Origin: Bisporella sp. PMI_857
Lineage: Eukaryota > Ascomycota > Leotiomycetes > Helotiales > Helotiaceae
Length of the DNA: 64,000 bases
NCBI GenBank assembly: GCA_021307315.1
Contig: JAJSPD010000029.1
Span: forward strand, 545,326 to 609,325
Reading direction: 5' to 3'
Part shown: in pieces, positions 23,379-36,474 of the stretch
How positions within the stretch are numbered: position 1 is the stretch's first letter
How the letters are laid out: each line of letters begins with the position of its first letter
The notes under the pieces: model-generated
The model's input: only the letters and a program-made list of their open reading frames with translations
What the model was told of the DNA's origin: nothing
Databases searched by the model: none
Position numbers and translations under genes: made by a program

Positions 23379-23846
23379 CTTTCATCATATCCGTTTGTAG
23401 GAGGGCCGTTATTGCATGGGAGTTCGGTAGGGAAAAGCGTTGCCTTGGAAATTCGCGATGATACCCAGGGAATGAATATCTGCGTTTATAAGACGAAGTA
23501 GAGCAGGAACATCTCTGTCCCTCTCGAAATGAAAAAGTATTTGAATTCTTTGGCCACCTCCATTTTATGAGAGATATCAGAATGTTGTGAGTAACATGGG
23601 TATCACTGTAAACATCTCTGTTAGCACGTACAATTCCTCCCCGCCGCTATTTCCGTTTCCGCATTTTAGCGCGGGGGTGCACGGACCAGCTATAAGCGTC
23701 ACCGTCGCATCCGGATGAACATCAGTAATTGGCAGCTATAAGGGAAATAATAATAATCTGGTACATGATCGTTGATATTGCCACACATCAAACTATCCTA
23801 ACCTAACCTTAACCTAACCTTTCGCTATCCTCGATGGTCGGGCAAC
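23379..23846. promoter_or_regulatory. Intergenic with telomere-like repeat
   Basis: Spacer between ECO1 and the proline-rich gene. At 23796-23821 there are about five copies of CCTAA (with variants), resembling the CCCTAA telomere repeat, just upstream of the next ATG. Nothing else stands out. Confidence 0.5.
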
Positions 23847-25544
23847 ATGGCAGACGACTTTCCCTCCTCCAACCCCTTCAGGAGGAAGAACCCCGCCGCC
23901 GGAGGACATGCTGCTACAGATCAAGCACAACAACCTCCTCTACCAGCTATCCATAATCATAGCGCATATGAGCAAACAAATATCCCTTCCCACATCCAAC
24001 CACAGCATGTCTCGGATCCATCCTTTGTCTCGACCTCCTCCGCTCCACCAAAGAAGGCAGCAAAGAAAGTCCGAGTGCAGTCTCCCCCACCTCCCTCGCC
24101 TTCCACCGCATCCATTCCCGACTCTTCCTCCTCCACCGTAGAAGACAATATATCAACGAAGCTACCAATACCTTCCATACAAGATGGTAACCCCTTTAAT
24201 GTTGCAGTCCCAAATGTGTCGCAGTACGAGCCAATGCCACCTTCAAAACCCGCACCTGCAAATCCCTTCTCGAGGACTTTGGAAACAATGGAGCATCCGG
24301 ATAGAGAGGGACCAGTTTCTCCGGGAGCTGCAAAGCCAGGGAGGGTCTCCATGGATGTCGACGCATTCAAAAGACTTTTGATGACTGGCAATGCTGGTTT
24401 GGGAACACCTTCGCCATTGCCGGCATCGCCGGGGCACTTGCATACTGGAGGAGATGGAAGCAGTAGCACAGATGCATCTTCAATCTCACGGCATTCGATG
24501 TTCGAATCCATACAAGAAGCGCACAATGAGACACCCCGAACATCACATGAAGTTTCAGAACCGGACGACGAATCGCATGGCATTGCGGTAGAACATGGCT
24601 CTATCGCAGCTGGGAGAAAGAAACCACCGCCACCAAACTCTAGGCATGGGAAACTTATCAGAATTGAGCCACGAGATGGCGCTTCCTCAGCAGTCCCCAT
24701 CGCCTCACCTGAACCGCCCACACCTAGCTCCGTAAGCTCCCGGCAATATTTCCCCTCTAGCCCTACATCAAATCGCTCCCCCACAGACTTGAACAAGCCG
24801 CTCCCTCCAGCACCGAGCCGTGCTTCGCTTGAATCTGACCGAGAATCAATATTTGATAAAGAAAGTGCAGGGAAAACTCCTGAGCCTCTTTCTCCTCCTG
24901 CATCCCAGAAGCGCAAGACTCCGCCAGCGCCTCCTCTTTCGCGACGACATAGCCACCTAGCATCAGAGCCTAGAATACACAGGGAACCTGGAAGGTTATC
25001 TCCAAAGGCGGAAGAAGAGGGTAATTCGGGTACAGTGGACGTCGAGCTTAGCCGAAGAAGCTTTGTGATAACCGAGCTTAATCGGCCATCTTCAAGCAGT
25101 GGAAAGGCTCCTCCCCCACCTCCAACCAGAAAGGTTGGAAGTGTGAGGAGGGTAGAGAGGCCACATCAAAATCCCTTGAACTCGCCATCCACTGTAAGCT
25201 TGCCCCCTCCGACACCGCCACCAGTTAGAGGAGGCTCGCGAAGTATCAGTGGTGACAGGCCTGCATCCGTCCTGAGTTTCGACCTGAGTACCAATAAGCG
25301 CTCATCAATGGCTCCTCCTCCGCCTCCACCGAGGTACGGGCGAAATAGTATGGACGGTGACTCATCGCGGCGTACAAGCGGAGAAGCAAGGCGTCCTAGT
25401 GCTGAGAGTGTGAGGAGCACTAGAACACAGCCAGAACCACACCAGCAGGATGTTAGCGGTGGAAAGGGTATACTAGCAGATCTTACCAGGTTACAGCGAG
25501 AGATTGATGCTCTCAGGATCCAAAGTGGCAGGAATGTGAGTTGA
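23847..25544 (+). CDS. Proline-rich, largely disordered protein
   Basis: A 565-codon frame with a good start context (caacATGG). The protein begins MADDFPSSNPFRRK and is rich in Pro and Ser throughout, with several polyproline runs (PPPPNSRHG, KAPPPPPTRK, MAPPPPPPRYG) of the sort bound by SH3 domains, and a short predicted coil at the end (LADLTRLQREIDALR). There is no membrane segment or signal peptide. It may be an actin-patch or endocytic adaptor, but I recognise no family. The end is uncertain: the stop lies within a strong splice-donor sequence (AATGTGAGTTGATC), so a further exon up to about 25664 is possible. Confidence 0.75.
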   Translation: MADDFPSSNPFRRKNPAAGGHAATDQAQQPPLPAIHNHSAYEQTNIPSHIQPQHVSDPSFVSTSSAPPKKAAKKVRVQSPPPPSPSTASIPDSSSSTVEDNISTKLPIPSIQDGNPFNVAVPNVSQYEPMPPSKPAPANPFSRTLETMEHPDREGPVSPGAAKPGRVSMDVDAFKRLLMTGNAGLGTPSPLPASPGHLHTGGDGSSSTDASSISRHSMFESIQEAHNETPRTSHEVSEPDDESHGIAVEHGSIAAGRKKPPPPNSRHGKLIRIEPRDGASSAVPIASPEPPTPSSVSSRQYFPSSPTSNRSPTDLNKPLPPAPSRASLESDRESIFDKESAGKTPEPLSPPASQKRKTPPAPPLSRRHSHLASEPRIHREPGRLSPKAEEEGNSGTVDVELSRRSFVITELNRPSSSSGKAPPPPPTRKVGSVRRVERPHQNPLNSPSTVSLPPPTPPPVRGGSRSISGDRPASVLSFDLSTNKRSSMAPPPPPPRYGRNSMDGDSSRRTSGEARRPSAESVRSTRTQPEPHQQDVSGGKGILADLTRLQREIDALRIQSGRNVS

Positions 25545-27474
25545 TCAGATGCAAAGTCTGTGCTTTCAGAAACGGTCACAGATGATATTCTTATGTCTCA
25601 CTGAGATCTGTACATCTATTTATATTCAGGAATATCAGGTTATGGCTTTTCAAGGCGAGGTCTAAACATGGATCCATCCGAAACAGTTTTCATTGACTGC
25701 ACAGACGTTTCGCATTACCTTCCGCACAGATGGGGAACTGTGACATATACTTTCCCCACCAAAACCAGGCGCTGGATACTTGCACTGAAATGGAGGAGTG
25801 GGAGATGCGGCAGGCATTTTATTGGGAGGACGGGATTTGGCGTTCATAGAAGGCAGGAACATTATACATGGGAGCAAGGTTATCATAGGCTCATTGATAT
25901 TGATGGAAATGTAAAAAGAAGATTACGTGGAATGCATAAATGTTCATGATGAAGTGCTGTATCTCCGAGAGTTGTTGGTTGAGACCACGTTGACTTTCTT
26001 GTATGCATTTTTGTAGATCAATTGTTAGCTCAAAAGGCTTTGTTTTCCCGAAAGTTGAGAGAAGGCTTTTATTAGGTCTTATTATCGGTGCGGCAAAGGA
26101 TTGTGTGAAAAGAGATGCTGATAGAGGAGTTGACGCTAACGAAATAGCTGTAACGGCTTCCGTACTTGACGTATCCTATGGTCTGTAGGAAACTTGCGTA
26201 TCCGTAAACTGCCATTCAGCTAGCTGCATGATTAGATGAGAATTCGCACGGGAACGCCTGTACAATCCTTCGAACGAGTGAATGAAGGCCTCTCATTTAT
26301 CTCGTACTTATTAAATTGCTTTATCCTCAGGATTTCAATTCCTCATTTGTCTTTCTCACATCACGTCTTCAGATATAATTGTTAGTATGCTTAAGCACAT
26401 AACCGTACAATTCTCTCACCTATCCGTTCATGCTAGAAGGGAGTTGGCCTTCTATAGAGGTCAATATAGATAATTATAGATTACTTAGTAGTAGCCCAGA
26501 AGGTCTGGCTTATTTAGGCTATTATTCTACAATCTCATATCTCTATTGCTGATTGTCGCACGAGACGATCAAAGCTCACAATTCCTTACATGATTCGATG
26601 TCGATTTTGCAAGTGACTATATTCTTTATCTCACTTGAGCGTAATAAGGTATTTTTCATTTGGTTTCTAATATACCTTATAGAGAAATAATTATACCGTC
26701 TCTACAAAACTTTAAAAGCTCTAACTTAAACAGGATAAAATTATGCTCTCAGAGCCAACCAACTAGGTAGAAGAAGGGGTTTATAGAGAGCTACCGTCCA
26801 TTTGAGGGTTTATATATTGGATACTCCACCAAAAGAAAGTCACTAAGTCAAAGTTCCTCTGCACTGTAAATAAAGCAATCGGTGAAGTTGGGTGTCCCGC
26901 GAGCTGAAGCAAGCACTATCAAATCATCATGTTCGCATTGTTACTGTCACACAGACATAGAACGGCTGTCCTGTATGGCACAGCAGGAGAATCCCACTAT
27001 CGCCATGTAGGTTACGCCCGACCTGCTAAGTGAGATGTCTAGGGACGGGTTGTTCACCGTTCATCCTTCTATGATATTCCATAGATACTGTCATACTGTC
27101 AGTCATAAAAAGCTTTCATGCGAAGCATGCTTTCCGTAATAGAGAATGATTTGTTTGGTTGATAAGGTGAAATGCTCTCATGTATGCATCATTGACTTTG
27201 GGGCAGCTATGCGTCCCAAGTGCAGCTCTTGGGCTGTAACCATTCATAGTTTTAAAGACTAGTAAAGCAGGTGTGATATATGGATTGTAGGCGTGACTGA
27301 TTTAGTGCTTAAATCATGAGAAGGCAGGAATAAGTTAGGAGCGTTGACGTGGCCTTGAGCGATTTAAAACAAACTTCTTGTGATTTGTATCTAACATCGA
27401 GTTACTTTACCTGCAGCCACATGCATGCAGTCTCATGGGGGTTATCGCTACGTGCTTCGATACCATTTGGCTTA

Positions 27475-27491
27475 TTGGACCAATGGTCCAA
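27475..27491. repeat. 17-bp palindrome TTGGACCA-A-TGGTCCAA
   Basis: A perfect inverted repeat of two 8-bp arms around one base, in an otherwise unremarkable stretch. It could be a dimeric binding site, but no gene is near. Confidence 0.7.
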
Positions 27492-28797
27492 GCCTATTAT
27501 TCCAATGCCCTACGAATTACTATGACCCCCAATCCTAACGGATGGTAGCTTTGTGTTCAGTCACGCGGCTGTGGACAGAACTGTGACACAGAAAGCGCAG
27601 CTTAACCCACTACTCGATTCGTTAATAAGCGCAATAGTAAAAGCTTCAAAATTTCCAATTCCAACACTTTGACTTGTTTTCTACCCGAATTTCGGTTTTC
27701 AAGGGAAATTTTTTAATAGCTGTGGAATAATATAATTGCGAAACAAGATCTCCAGTGATTTTCTGCCAGTTGTAAGGACGTATCTGCCAGTCTATCCAGA
27801 CCCGCGTGACGTCTAGCAAGGTGGGATATAAATTTGGGCCGAAGCTGACCGATACTAGCCATATATATTAGTATGAATATTGATTTAGGACGATGCTGAA
27901 TGCTGAATTTTCACTTGTCATCGCCAACTTTCAGAAATACATGGACATCTGGATCTTTCTCCGCCATTCATTCAAGCGGATCCTTCTCCTGGACCCTTAG
28001 ATCTGTATTTTAAGCTTTCCCATGGACTTAAATCTAGCTCGCATATGAACTAGGCATTGTAGATTGCCTAAAAAAAAAAGGAGGTTAAAGCAGCAACATG
28101 CTTAGGATTTAAATGCTCATTCGTGTTCTCACATCCGAAGCATATGACACCATGGAGCCCTGGTGTTATCTTCCCTTCCTTCACAGCACTAGCAAATCAA
28201 GAAATCGAGATAATGCCAAAACCTATATCAATCACCAACAGGAAGCTAAAACTGATAGGTTGACAGCTGATCACAACTCGGCTCCAAGGAAACCTGATTG
28301 TCTAAGCTCCAAAATTTCGCATCTCACCACAATCACATCTAATTCGTATCTAACCTCAGCCCTTGCGGAAGCGTAGATTCTGGTAACGAATGAAAGCAAA
28401 ACGTGAAGCAGTTAAAGTTTAGACGGGATATAAAACGTGATTGAACGCTCATGCGGGGTATCCATGGCGAGGAAGCTCTCTCCAATAGATATTAAAATGG
28501 TGACGGCATGATTCAGGTCCCGGCATTAAGAGTACCGAAGCGGTGTGGTGGTTCTTCTCGAGCTCTGAAGACTCGAACCAACCGTTTGATTTAAAGCCCT
28601 TTTGTTTCGGAGCGAGTAGGTGTGCTGGTGACCTGATTGCGGTATTATAGGCTCCGAGGAGAAGGCACAACACGTTTGCATGATGTAGAATGACTTGCAT
28701 GGTACACCATCTTCTCCTTTTGCACATGAAGGGAAATCTGGGTATATTCCTAGATGGCGTTGTCTTACGAAGTGTGGGTGTTGATTTGTTTCCAGAA

Positions 28798-28820
28798 CAT
28801 ATATATATATATATATATAT
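28798..28820. repeat. AT dinucleotide microsatellite
   Basis: An uninterrupted run of about eleven AT units in non-coding sequence. Confidence 0.9.
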
Positions 28821-31800
28821 CCTTCTGCAGAGTACTTTTTTCAGCACGAGGATTTATGTCGCTGCATTTGGGAAATCATGTATAGTAACCTTGCTCTGGG
28901 TCATGAATGACTCTCCTACAAGGATACTTAATTTTAATATGTAGTGGATTGTACATAATTGCATCAGAAATGTCTCGGGTGAAGTCGAGATTCGTAATGG
29001 GAGAGCCCACAGCAGGGAACTCGCTGCATAATCAATGCGGACTTAAGGATATGCTTTCTTTTGATACGGCCTGGAGAAGGAAGGATTTAACAACTTGATA
29101 ATCTTTATTGGCCTAATTTGTAAGATCATAAGCATAACGTAGGAGTATGACCTGAAATATTTCCCTTCTATCGATATAGAGTTTCGGGTGTTCGTCCGAT
29201 GTAGTAATAATAAGCATAGGAATGCATAAACGAAAAATGGCAATAAAGCGCCGTCCGAGAACTCACCTCAGGCTTAACCTTGAGACCGCCCGGACGAAGC
29301 CGAGAATATCTCTGTAAGTCATAGCTGAGTACTTTGACTTCAATTATCCAAAGATCCCGAGGCTTTCGGTTCAGCGGCTTGTGACATTCGATACTGTTAA
29401 GATATGTGAATTCCCAGAAATCCAGTGCTGACGGCGCCGTCTCGTCGGCTCAAACCGAAGATTGCTTCCAATCATGCTCATTCTACGAATATGCCGTGTC
29501 TCACCTCATCCAGCCCAGGTTCCCAATCTTAGAATCCTTTGCATGCACGATGCGAATGGTGGAGATCTAGGAGTATTGAATCTTTGTCCGTCGCCCCTCC
29601 CTTGAATCCGGCGAGAAGATGCAATTTTTCCGAATTTGTTTAACGATTTCGCAATGCGAAGCATTAAGTGCTCGATTTATTCTCATGCATTCCCAAGGTA
29701 ACCCTACGAGCAGGCGGTCACGGAGCAAAAGAGTAAATTCAGATCTTTAATCGACCCCACCGATCTCAGATCTCACGACTTAATTTTATGGGGTATGTGA
29801 CGTGGCGGGGCGCCATGCAGTCTATTGGATATTACCTCCCACACCGTTCGCTCTAGACCGGGAAAAGGGGTCAAAGCGTACCTCAATATCAGTCATTTCT
29901 GGGCATGCAGGGCAGTCTGCTGAGAAGAGGGTATGGAACACCAAGCCATATTCCAGGAGCCGATCTCCTGGGGACGGAATGCTTTGGTTTTTGGAAGCTT
30001 CATGGGAAACTTGCTTGTGTATGTGATAAGACCTAGATGATGTGAAAGTGTGGTAGCGAGATCGTAGTTGTGATTCGTTTGCAGGTTGGTAAAACTCGCC
30101 GTCTTACTGCAGCCTTGTTGCTGGAGGCTGCGGCACAGGCAAACCTAATGCTTAGTATTCAAACATCTAAATGTTTGGAGTGAGGGGGTGCCTGTGGCGT
30201 GTAGGCTGACTGTGTTGGACTAGAAACATGGATTATATATTAGACATTCGAGATGAGCCTGCGTGTGCGTAGATTAGAGTATATTCGTAGAAACTGATCC
30301 TTGACATGGTAGAATGAAGCGTTGGTATCTTCGATATATTTCAGCATCTCCTACTCCAGCGGGGTATGAGGCTCGTAGGCTCACGATTGGACAAGTATAT
30401 TGAGAAATGCCCTAGAACGCTCTGTGCTCCGTCCTGGCTCCGCTTTATTAAGTACGTGGGCTCGAAGCTTTGATTCCTGGGTTCTGAGCTTACGGCCCGG
30501 AACGAGAGCTAGTAAATGTTGAAGCACCAGCCGTTGGGTACTTGATACGATGAGATCATGCATGTCCTAAGCAAAAAGTATGGTATATTGTAAAGAAGGT
30601 TTGACCAAACATGGAAGGACAGCAGCGATGAGTAAGTATGTTGTTTGGATAAAGTCTCGTGTGCTTTATCCGGCTATTGATCCAACAAAGGCTGAATCAC
30701 AATATTCGAATACCCGAGCCGATGCTATCCATCATATGTTGGTGTGACAGTCGAATGTAGTGATATGAAATAGCTTTGTTGAGCCGCTTCTCGGTCTTTT
30801 TGGACCGAAGATTGGAGGAATATATGCCGGTGTGGTTTTTATGATTATTGTGCAATCCTAGATGTCGTTTTAGAGGAGACGAATTTCTCGGAATAAGCAG
30901 GATTACTTTTCAGTGTTTTGTCACGGACCTCTTGTCACGGGCTTGGCTCTCTCAATATTCCAACATCATCAATCTTGCTCTTCGTAATTTTGAATCTAAC
31001 GGGCAAATATTTCTCGCTTATGGACACCAAATCCGAGTGCCTGGTACTCGCAATGCTACCTATAGTTGATGTGTTATTAACGTTGGAACATGGATACGGC
31101 CCCTAGATGACAGTTCAAAATGATAAACCAATCTCTTGGAAACGAAGAAGCGAATATACCAAATGAATGAACCTCTACTACTATTAAACAAATATAGATC
31201 AACTCGAGTAGCGCATAATTGTGGTTGTCCCTATACCGAGATCTATGTATCCGCAAATTGTCCTCCAAGGTTACTCCTTACACCAAGCTCCACAAAGCCA
31301 ACGCCAACCCAAGCATCGTCAGTAGTGGGGACCGCACGGCTCCATCGCAGGTGAGGTCCGCAAGCTCCCGCGCCTTGGAAACTCTTTTTCAGCAGTGGCG
31401 GGAAGGCAACTGTGCAGGCTATGGTGATCTTCGTTCATATGTACTCCACTCTTGGATTGAGCTGATCCAAATCAAGAATAGTTTGCGAGAACGTGGGATG
31501 CACTGGTATTTCAGCAGGATGATCATGGCGTTGAAGTCCGCAACAGCTACGAATCAACATGATAACCAGTAAGTGATGAAGCTCAGCAATCGATCTGCTC
31601 AGGGAACACATCTATGTTTGAAAGTGATGTCGTAAGACTGGTGGCGTTTTCATGGCGCAGTGGAAGGCGCTTGCAAGTGTTATTACTGGTCACCTGGAGC
31701 ACATTCCGGTAGCTCGTTTGCATGACTAAAGACTCGGCTTATAATTACTAGTTGGTAGATTTGAGACATGATTAGGAGGCGTCGAGAAAATCAAAACGAA

Positions 31801-32861
31801 AGGCTGACTTTACAGCGAATGTCAGACAGGCTGCAAAGATAATATGATACTTATCAGGTTCATTAGGCAGTGCTTTTCGAAGAGGATTTGGTATATCGCA
31901 GATGTGTCTACAACATAGCCATAATTGATCCTTCACTTGATGAATCCAAAGCGTGCGAGCCTAGATCTCGGTTATCTCAGGGGAAAAGGATTGCTTGAGT
32001 TCTCATTTCACAGGGCAAGCCCAGATCCTCTCATATTTGCCCAGGAAACTCCAAGATTGGCGATATCAAACAGACAAAGATCTGACATGTCTGATAGAGC
32101 AAGCATCATCGCTATCGATGTGTAGCGAGCACGCGGTTCATACTGTGAAGCATGATGATGGAAGGATCATGGATTGCGGACAAGAAACGTGAGGTTTCCC
32201 ATGATCCCAGCAGCTCGGGTGATCTTCACGTTGGAAAGTATCCAAACATGTTAGACACTAACTCAAATTTGGTACACTGCCGCAGAAACCCCCAATGCAT
32301 CGGCCAGCTGGCCCACAGAACACTCCTGCGCCTGTTTACTGTAGTACTTAGTAGGGAGATGCTTGCGCAGTACTAGCCTTTACTGTAGAACACCTAAATT
32401 ACAGTGACGGGGGGTGGCATCCGATCGATTCATTCGTTCCTAAATACAATTATTCTTAGTTGAGACCCCATAAGTCCGTCCTGCGGGCATAAGCTTTCAG
32501 CAACAATAACAACAAACAACATTCCTAGATTCTTGAATCTCAGGACATGAAAATGTTGACTTATATTGGATCAAACGGGACAAGACTTAATACGGAATAC
32601 GAAAGTGTATGTAGTCGAAAAGCATACGCAGACCTTTGCCGTGATATGTGGGCTTTGCATTGAACATGGGATGAATTATACAGAAAGTCAGCCTGCTTTT
32701 TATTCAATGCCCAGCATAACCCCCCATGTCTCAGCAGCCTCCTGTCGCAAAACGAGTCAGCAACGTCTCCAAGATCAACGCTACTGTAGTCGAATCACAA
32801 TGCCATACCTGTAGTTTCAAAGTTCCATACCAGTACCAATCTCAATACCAGGACTGGCCTG

Positions 32862-32882
32862 TACTGTACTGTACTGTACTTT
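32862..32882. repeat. GTACT pentamer repeat
   Basis: Four tandem TGTAC/GTACT units. The same GTAC-containing core recurs at 33161-33222 and 33325-33335, upstream of the Zn2Cys6 regulator. Confidence 0.85.
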
Positions 32883-33160
32883 GAACTTGACGTTGGGGAC
32901 TCCTGTTACTAGAGCAGGGCCCCGGGAGAGGGATAGCGCGGGGAACTTCTGTGCTTACAGGATTTCCCACCAACGCGGAAGTATTGACCCAACAAGCAAC
33001 AGCCCCCAGCTCACAACCTGGTCATTGCGTCGCGAGCAACTAAAAAATAATTCTTAAAAAGATGCGCTTGGATGTTGGGTAATTAAGGAAGGAGGGAAGG
33101 AAGGCAGTAAGCAACTAAGTAGCTTTTAGTGGAATGGTCATAATGATAATAATAATAACA

Positions 33161-33222
33161 GTACAATACAGTACAGATATATTAGTAAAGTACAGTACAG
33201 ATATAGTAATAAAGTACAGTAA
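33161..33222. repeat. Direct repeats with AGTACAG cores
   Basis: Two near copies of a roughly 27-bp unit containing AGTACAGATATA and TAAAGTACAG lie about 1.1 kb before the regulator's ATG. Confidence 0.75.
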
Positions 33223-34333
33223 TATTGGGAATGTGAACCCTAAAAAAAGTTGGGGGGATCCATCAAAAGTTCTTGGCCTTAAGGGAGAACACGGACACGA
33301 CAACAGTGCGCTCTGTCTCTGTACTGTACTCTGGCTGAGCTTGGGGCCGGACGATCAAGCAAACTGTCATGGCCGCAGAATGATCCCAATCAGAGGCAAT
33401 GAAGAAACACTGTCGTGTCCCCTATGCTGCTGTCGGGACCATCCAACGGTTCGATGCCCCGTCCTTCGTTTGGATATGTTGTAGAACACAACTTTACGAT
33501 GGATACATCACAAGTGGGGACCGGTACAGTGAAATTGTGTGCTGCACAAAATACTATCCTCCAACCAACCACGCCTACCTGTTCTAACTCTTCTGTAGGT
33601 GCGGTGCGGTGCAGTCCAGCCAGCCCAGTCCAGTCCAGTATAGTCCTGTACGCGACAATTATCGCAAGGTCCATTTCGTTGAATGCCACGGGTGCTGCTT
33701 GGCTTTACTGCAAGCCATACCTATCTCAGAACTAGTCTTCAGCAGTCCTGCCGGACTCCGTTGGCTGCTTTTACTTATATCACTTCCTTTTTAAGCCTAA
33801 CATTACCTAGTGATATTGTCATATTATTGCGAACCTGTTGGGCCCAGCGCTGCAGATGTTCAGTACGGGAAGATCATATCTTTATCTTCCCCTGAATGGC
33901 CGGCCACATCACGCGTTCTACAGTACACCTACGCATACTTATCATAGCCTGTCTGCCTCCACTGCTGCCCGGGCGCCACCCCTGGCTGGGCTCGGTATCC
34001 CAAAGCCCCTGGAAGCCGTCTCCTCACTACTGTGGGCCTTCTACAGGCTTTATTTCCGTCGTTACATGGGTTGGTGTGGGAGCGAGTGCACGTCCTTTCA
34101 AAGCATGACCCTGTCCAGCATCCTAGGGATCAAACCCCCAAAGTCATTGGTTTCTTGGACAATCGTTGATATTATTATCGTGAGCCTCCCTCCCCCATCG
34201 CACACCTCCCACCTCCCCTTCTCACCCTCGCACTCCTTCTTGCGCTTGGAGCCAACTGCATAGTGTTGTGGTTGTGGTTGTAGCAGCGGCATCTTAGGGA
34301 GGAAACCCGCATCGGCTTGGTTCATGTAGCTGG

Positions 34334-36474
34334 ATGATGGATACTAGGGACCAGCCCGAAGAGCCCGAGACTTCATGGTCAGAAAACACCACACCTGCAT
34401 CCGACGACCTGGGAGATATCGACGACGACGTAGAGGAAATAATACGCTTTCCGGTGCCTCTTCGGCGGAGCGGAGAATTTGGTCAAGGTCCTCGATTGAT
34501 GCGAGGGCCGATTCGACGTCGAACCAGAACCGACTTGTATCACGACCTTAGTGTAACCAAGTGTCAGCAATCTTACACCTTTCCAATGCTGGACTCGAGG
34601 CACAGTATGGATGGCTCTGAGGCGTCAACGTCATCTGCGATCACCATAATAACGTCTCCTACATCCTCTTCTAGCGACCCATGGAGTGCTTCTCGACTGG
34701 CTGAGGATGACGAGGATCTATCGGACCGGGAGGATGAGGATATGCTCTTGGTGCCAAAATTGGAGCCGCAGGAAGAAGAGATCAATATGGCAGACGTAAA
34801 GGAAACAACCACACAAACAGAAAGTCATGCGCTCATAGCTACGCCAATAACAACGAAACGACCTAGAGGCAGACCACGCAAACACCCTAAAGTTAATCTA
34901 GAGGACAAGGCAAAAGTTGCGAAGGCTAGGTCGAAAACGGGATGCATAACATGTAGGAAACGAAAGAAGAAATGCGATGAGAGAAAACCTGGATGTGAGT
35001 TCAGGATAATTCTAGCCATGAAACTTTGAATCGTGCTCGGTGCTGACTGCTCCCGCCAGGTTTGAACTGCGAGAAGAACGCTGCCATATGTGAAGGTTAT
35101 CCGCCAAAGACCGTATGGAAAAGTGGCAAGGAGAAGGCGGAAGAAGGTATGCGCATAATTAATTATGTCGTCGTGCACGAGAGCGAGGTTGACGCCATTC
35201 CAGCAGCTCAACTACGAAGAATGAGCTTCTCTGTTCCATCATTGCCACCCAGGCTTCCGCCCATTATTGATGGAGTTGAAACCCCAGGCGATAGAATATT
35301 TTTCCACCACTATCTGTTTAATTTGGGCTACAGATTCACGGTGGAAGGAGAGCACGAAAATGCATTCACGCAGCTGCTCTTGTCAATGGCCGTCGAGCAT
35401 CCACAAGTGATGCACTCGATCCTTGGCCTCTCAGGCAAACACATTGATTTCTCCTCGCCGTATGGACTCCAGCTATTGAAAGAACATCCCGAGGTCGATT
35501 TACCTACACTTGAGGCGCGATCCGAGCATCACGCCTTGCTGGCGATGAAAGAACTAGCGCATAACACGGATCAAGTCCTAGAACAGCAAGGACAGACTAC
35601 TGATCTCAAGGAGCTCATTGACGCCACAATGGGCCAAATGCTCTGCCATGTGCTGGAGACTCTTGCAGACCCATCTCCTAGAGGTTTTCATCGAGTCTCT
35701 CTGAAGAAATACCATGAGATAATGAGTAAGCATCCTCCCACGAACAGCAAGTTCTCGTTGTTCGCAAACGAGTTTTTCCAGTATCACACCTGTGCAGATG
35801 AACTCATATTCTTCCCCACATCCCCGGCCGATGAGTACGCCTCGAACAAGTGGGAGATTCCAAGCACAATCATTCAGCCAGCCGCCGTCCGTTTGTTAGG
35901 CGTATTCGACAACCTGTTTACATATATGTCTCGGATCACGCAACTCAGGAATCAAATAAGGAACAACTTGGAGCGTGGTGTAGATCCACCTGTGCCGTAC
36001 CAGTCGCGATGGATTGCTACAGAAATCGAGGCTGGTCTTCGAGACTGGGAGCCTGCATGGCCAACTGGAGATGCGCGGGACTTGGCTGGGCATTTGTATC
36101 GTCAGATGCTTTACGTTTATCTTTACCGGACTATCTATCCTCCTTCGCCTCCGAAGTGGAAGGTCCAGGACAAGCTTATTGGTGTTGTTAATGATGGAAT
36201 CGATCTCCTTTCGAGGTTAGGCCCGCGGGACTCAACCCAGACGCTGGCATTGGTCCCAGCTTTCGTCCTGGGATGTGCAGCATTCGAAGAGTCTCAACGA
36301 GAGCCCATTCGCAAAGCGATTGGAGCTGTCAAGGCATATATGGAGTACAAAAACTCAGACACTGCACTGCTGGTGCTAGAAAAAGTTTGGCGCCTCATGG
36401 ACGCCAAAGACCCAAGGAGCTGGGACTGGCAACGCATTGCCCACGACATGGGATTGGACTTCCTGGCGACGTGA
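34334..36474 (+). CDS. AT-hook and Zn2Cys6 transcription factor
   Basis: Two exons (34334-34994 and 35060-36474; 65-nt intron with GTGAGT and CCAG ends) give 691 residues. The N-terminus is acidic and Ser-rich. An AT-hook (RPRGRPRKHP) lies at about residue 176, directly before the binuclear zinc cluster starting at Cys204 (GCITCRKRKKKCDE, then NCEKNAAICEGYP); the intron splits the cluster within its fourth cysteine codon. The rest matches the fungal-specific regulator domain (Fungal_trans_2 type: FFHHYLFNLGYRF, MHSILGLSGKHI). It is nuclear by inference. Its targets are unknown, and the long repeat-rich upstream region suggests complex control. Confidence 0.92.

Larger units (their letters stand above)
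25545..34333. other. 8.8 kb gene-poor region
   Basis: I find no gene I can support here. Frames such as 25668-25949, 29802-30026 and 31219-31572 lack family motifs and coding character. Parts (26300-26800, 27600-27900) are AT-rich and may be eroded repeats. The stretch contains a 17-bp perfect palindrome (27475), an AT dinucleotide run (28800), and GTACT-type repeats (32862, 33161) towards the regulator gene. No tRNA with a convincing T-loop was seen. Confidence 0.45.

Noticed and set aside
23957..24916. 319-codon open frame on the minus strand
   Set aside because: It lies antisense within the Pro/Ser-rich coding sequence at 23847-25544, and such biased sequence leaves the opposite strand open. 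It shows Gly/Ser-rich composition but no motif.
25668..25949. Short frame after the proline-rich gene
   Set aside because: It has an odd Trp/Arg/His-rich composition without motif; more likely 3' untranslated sequence.
28548..28585. Possible tRNA T-loop (GGTTCGAGTC on the minus strand)
   Set aside because: No matching acceptor, D or anticodon stems could be folded around it.
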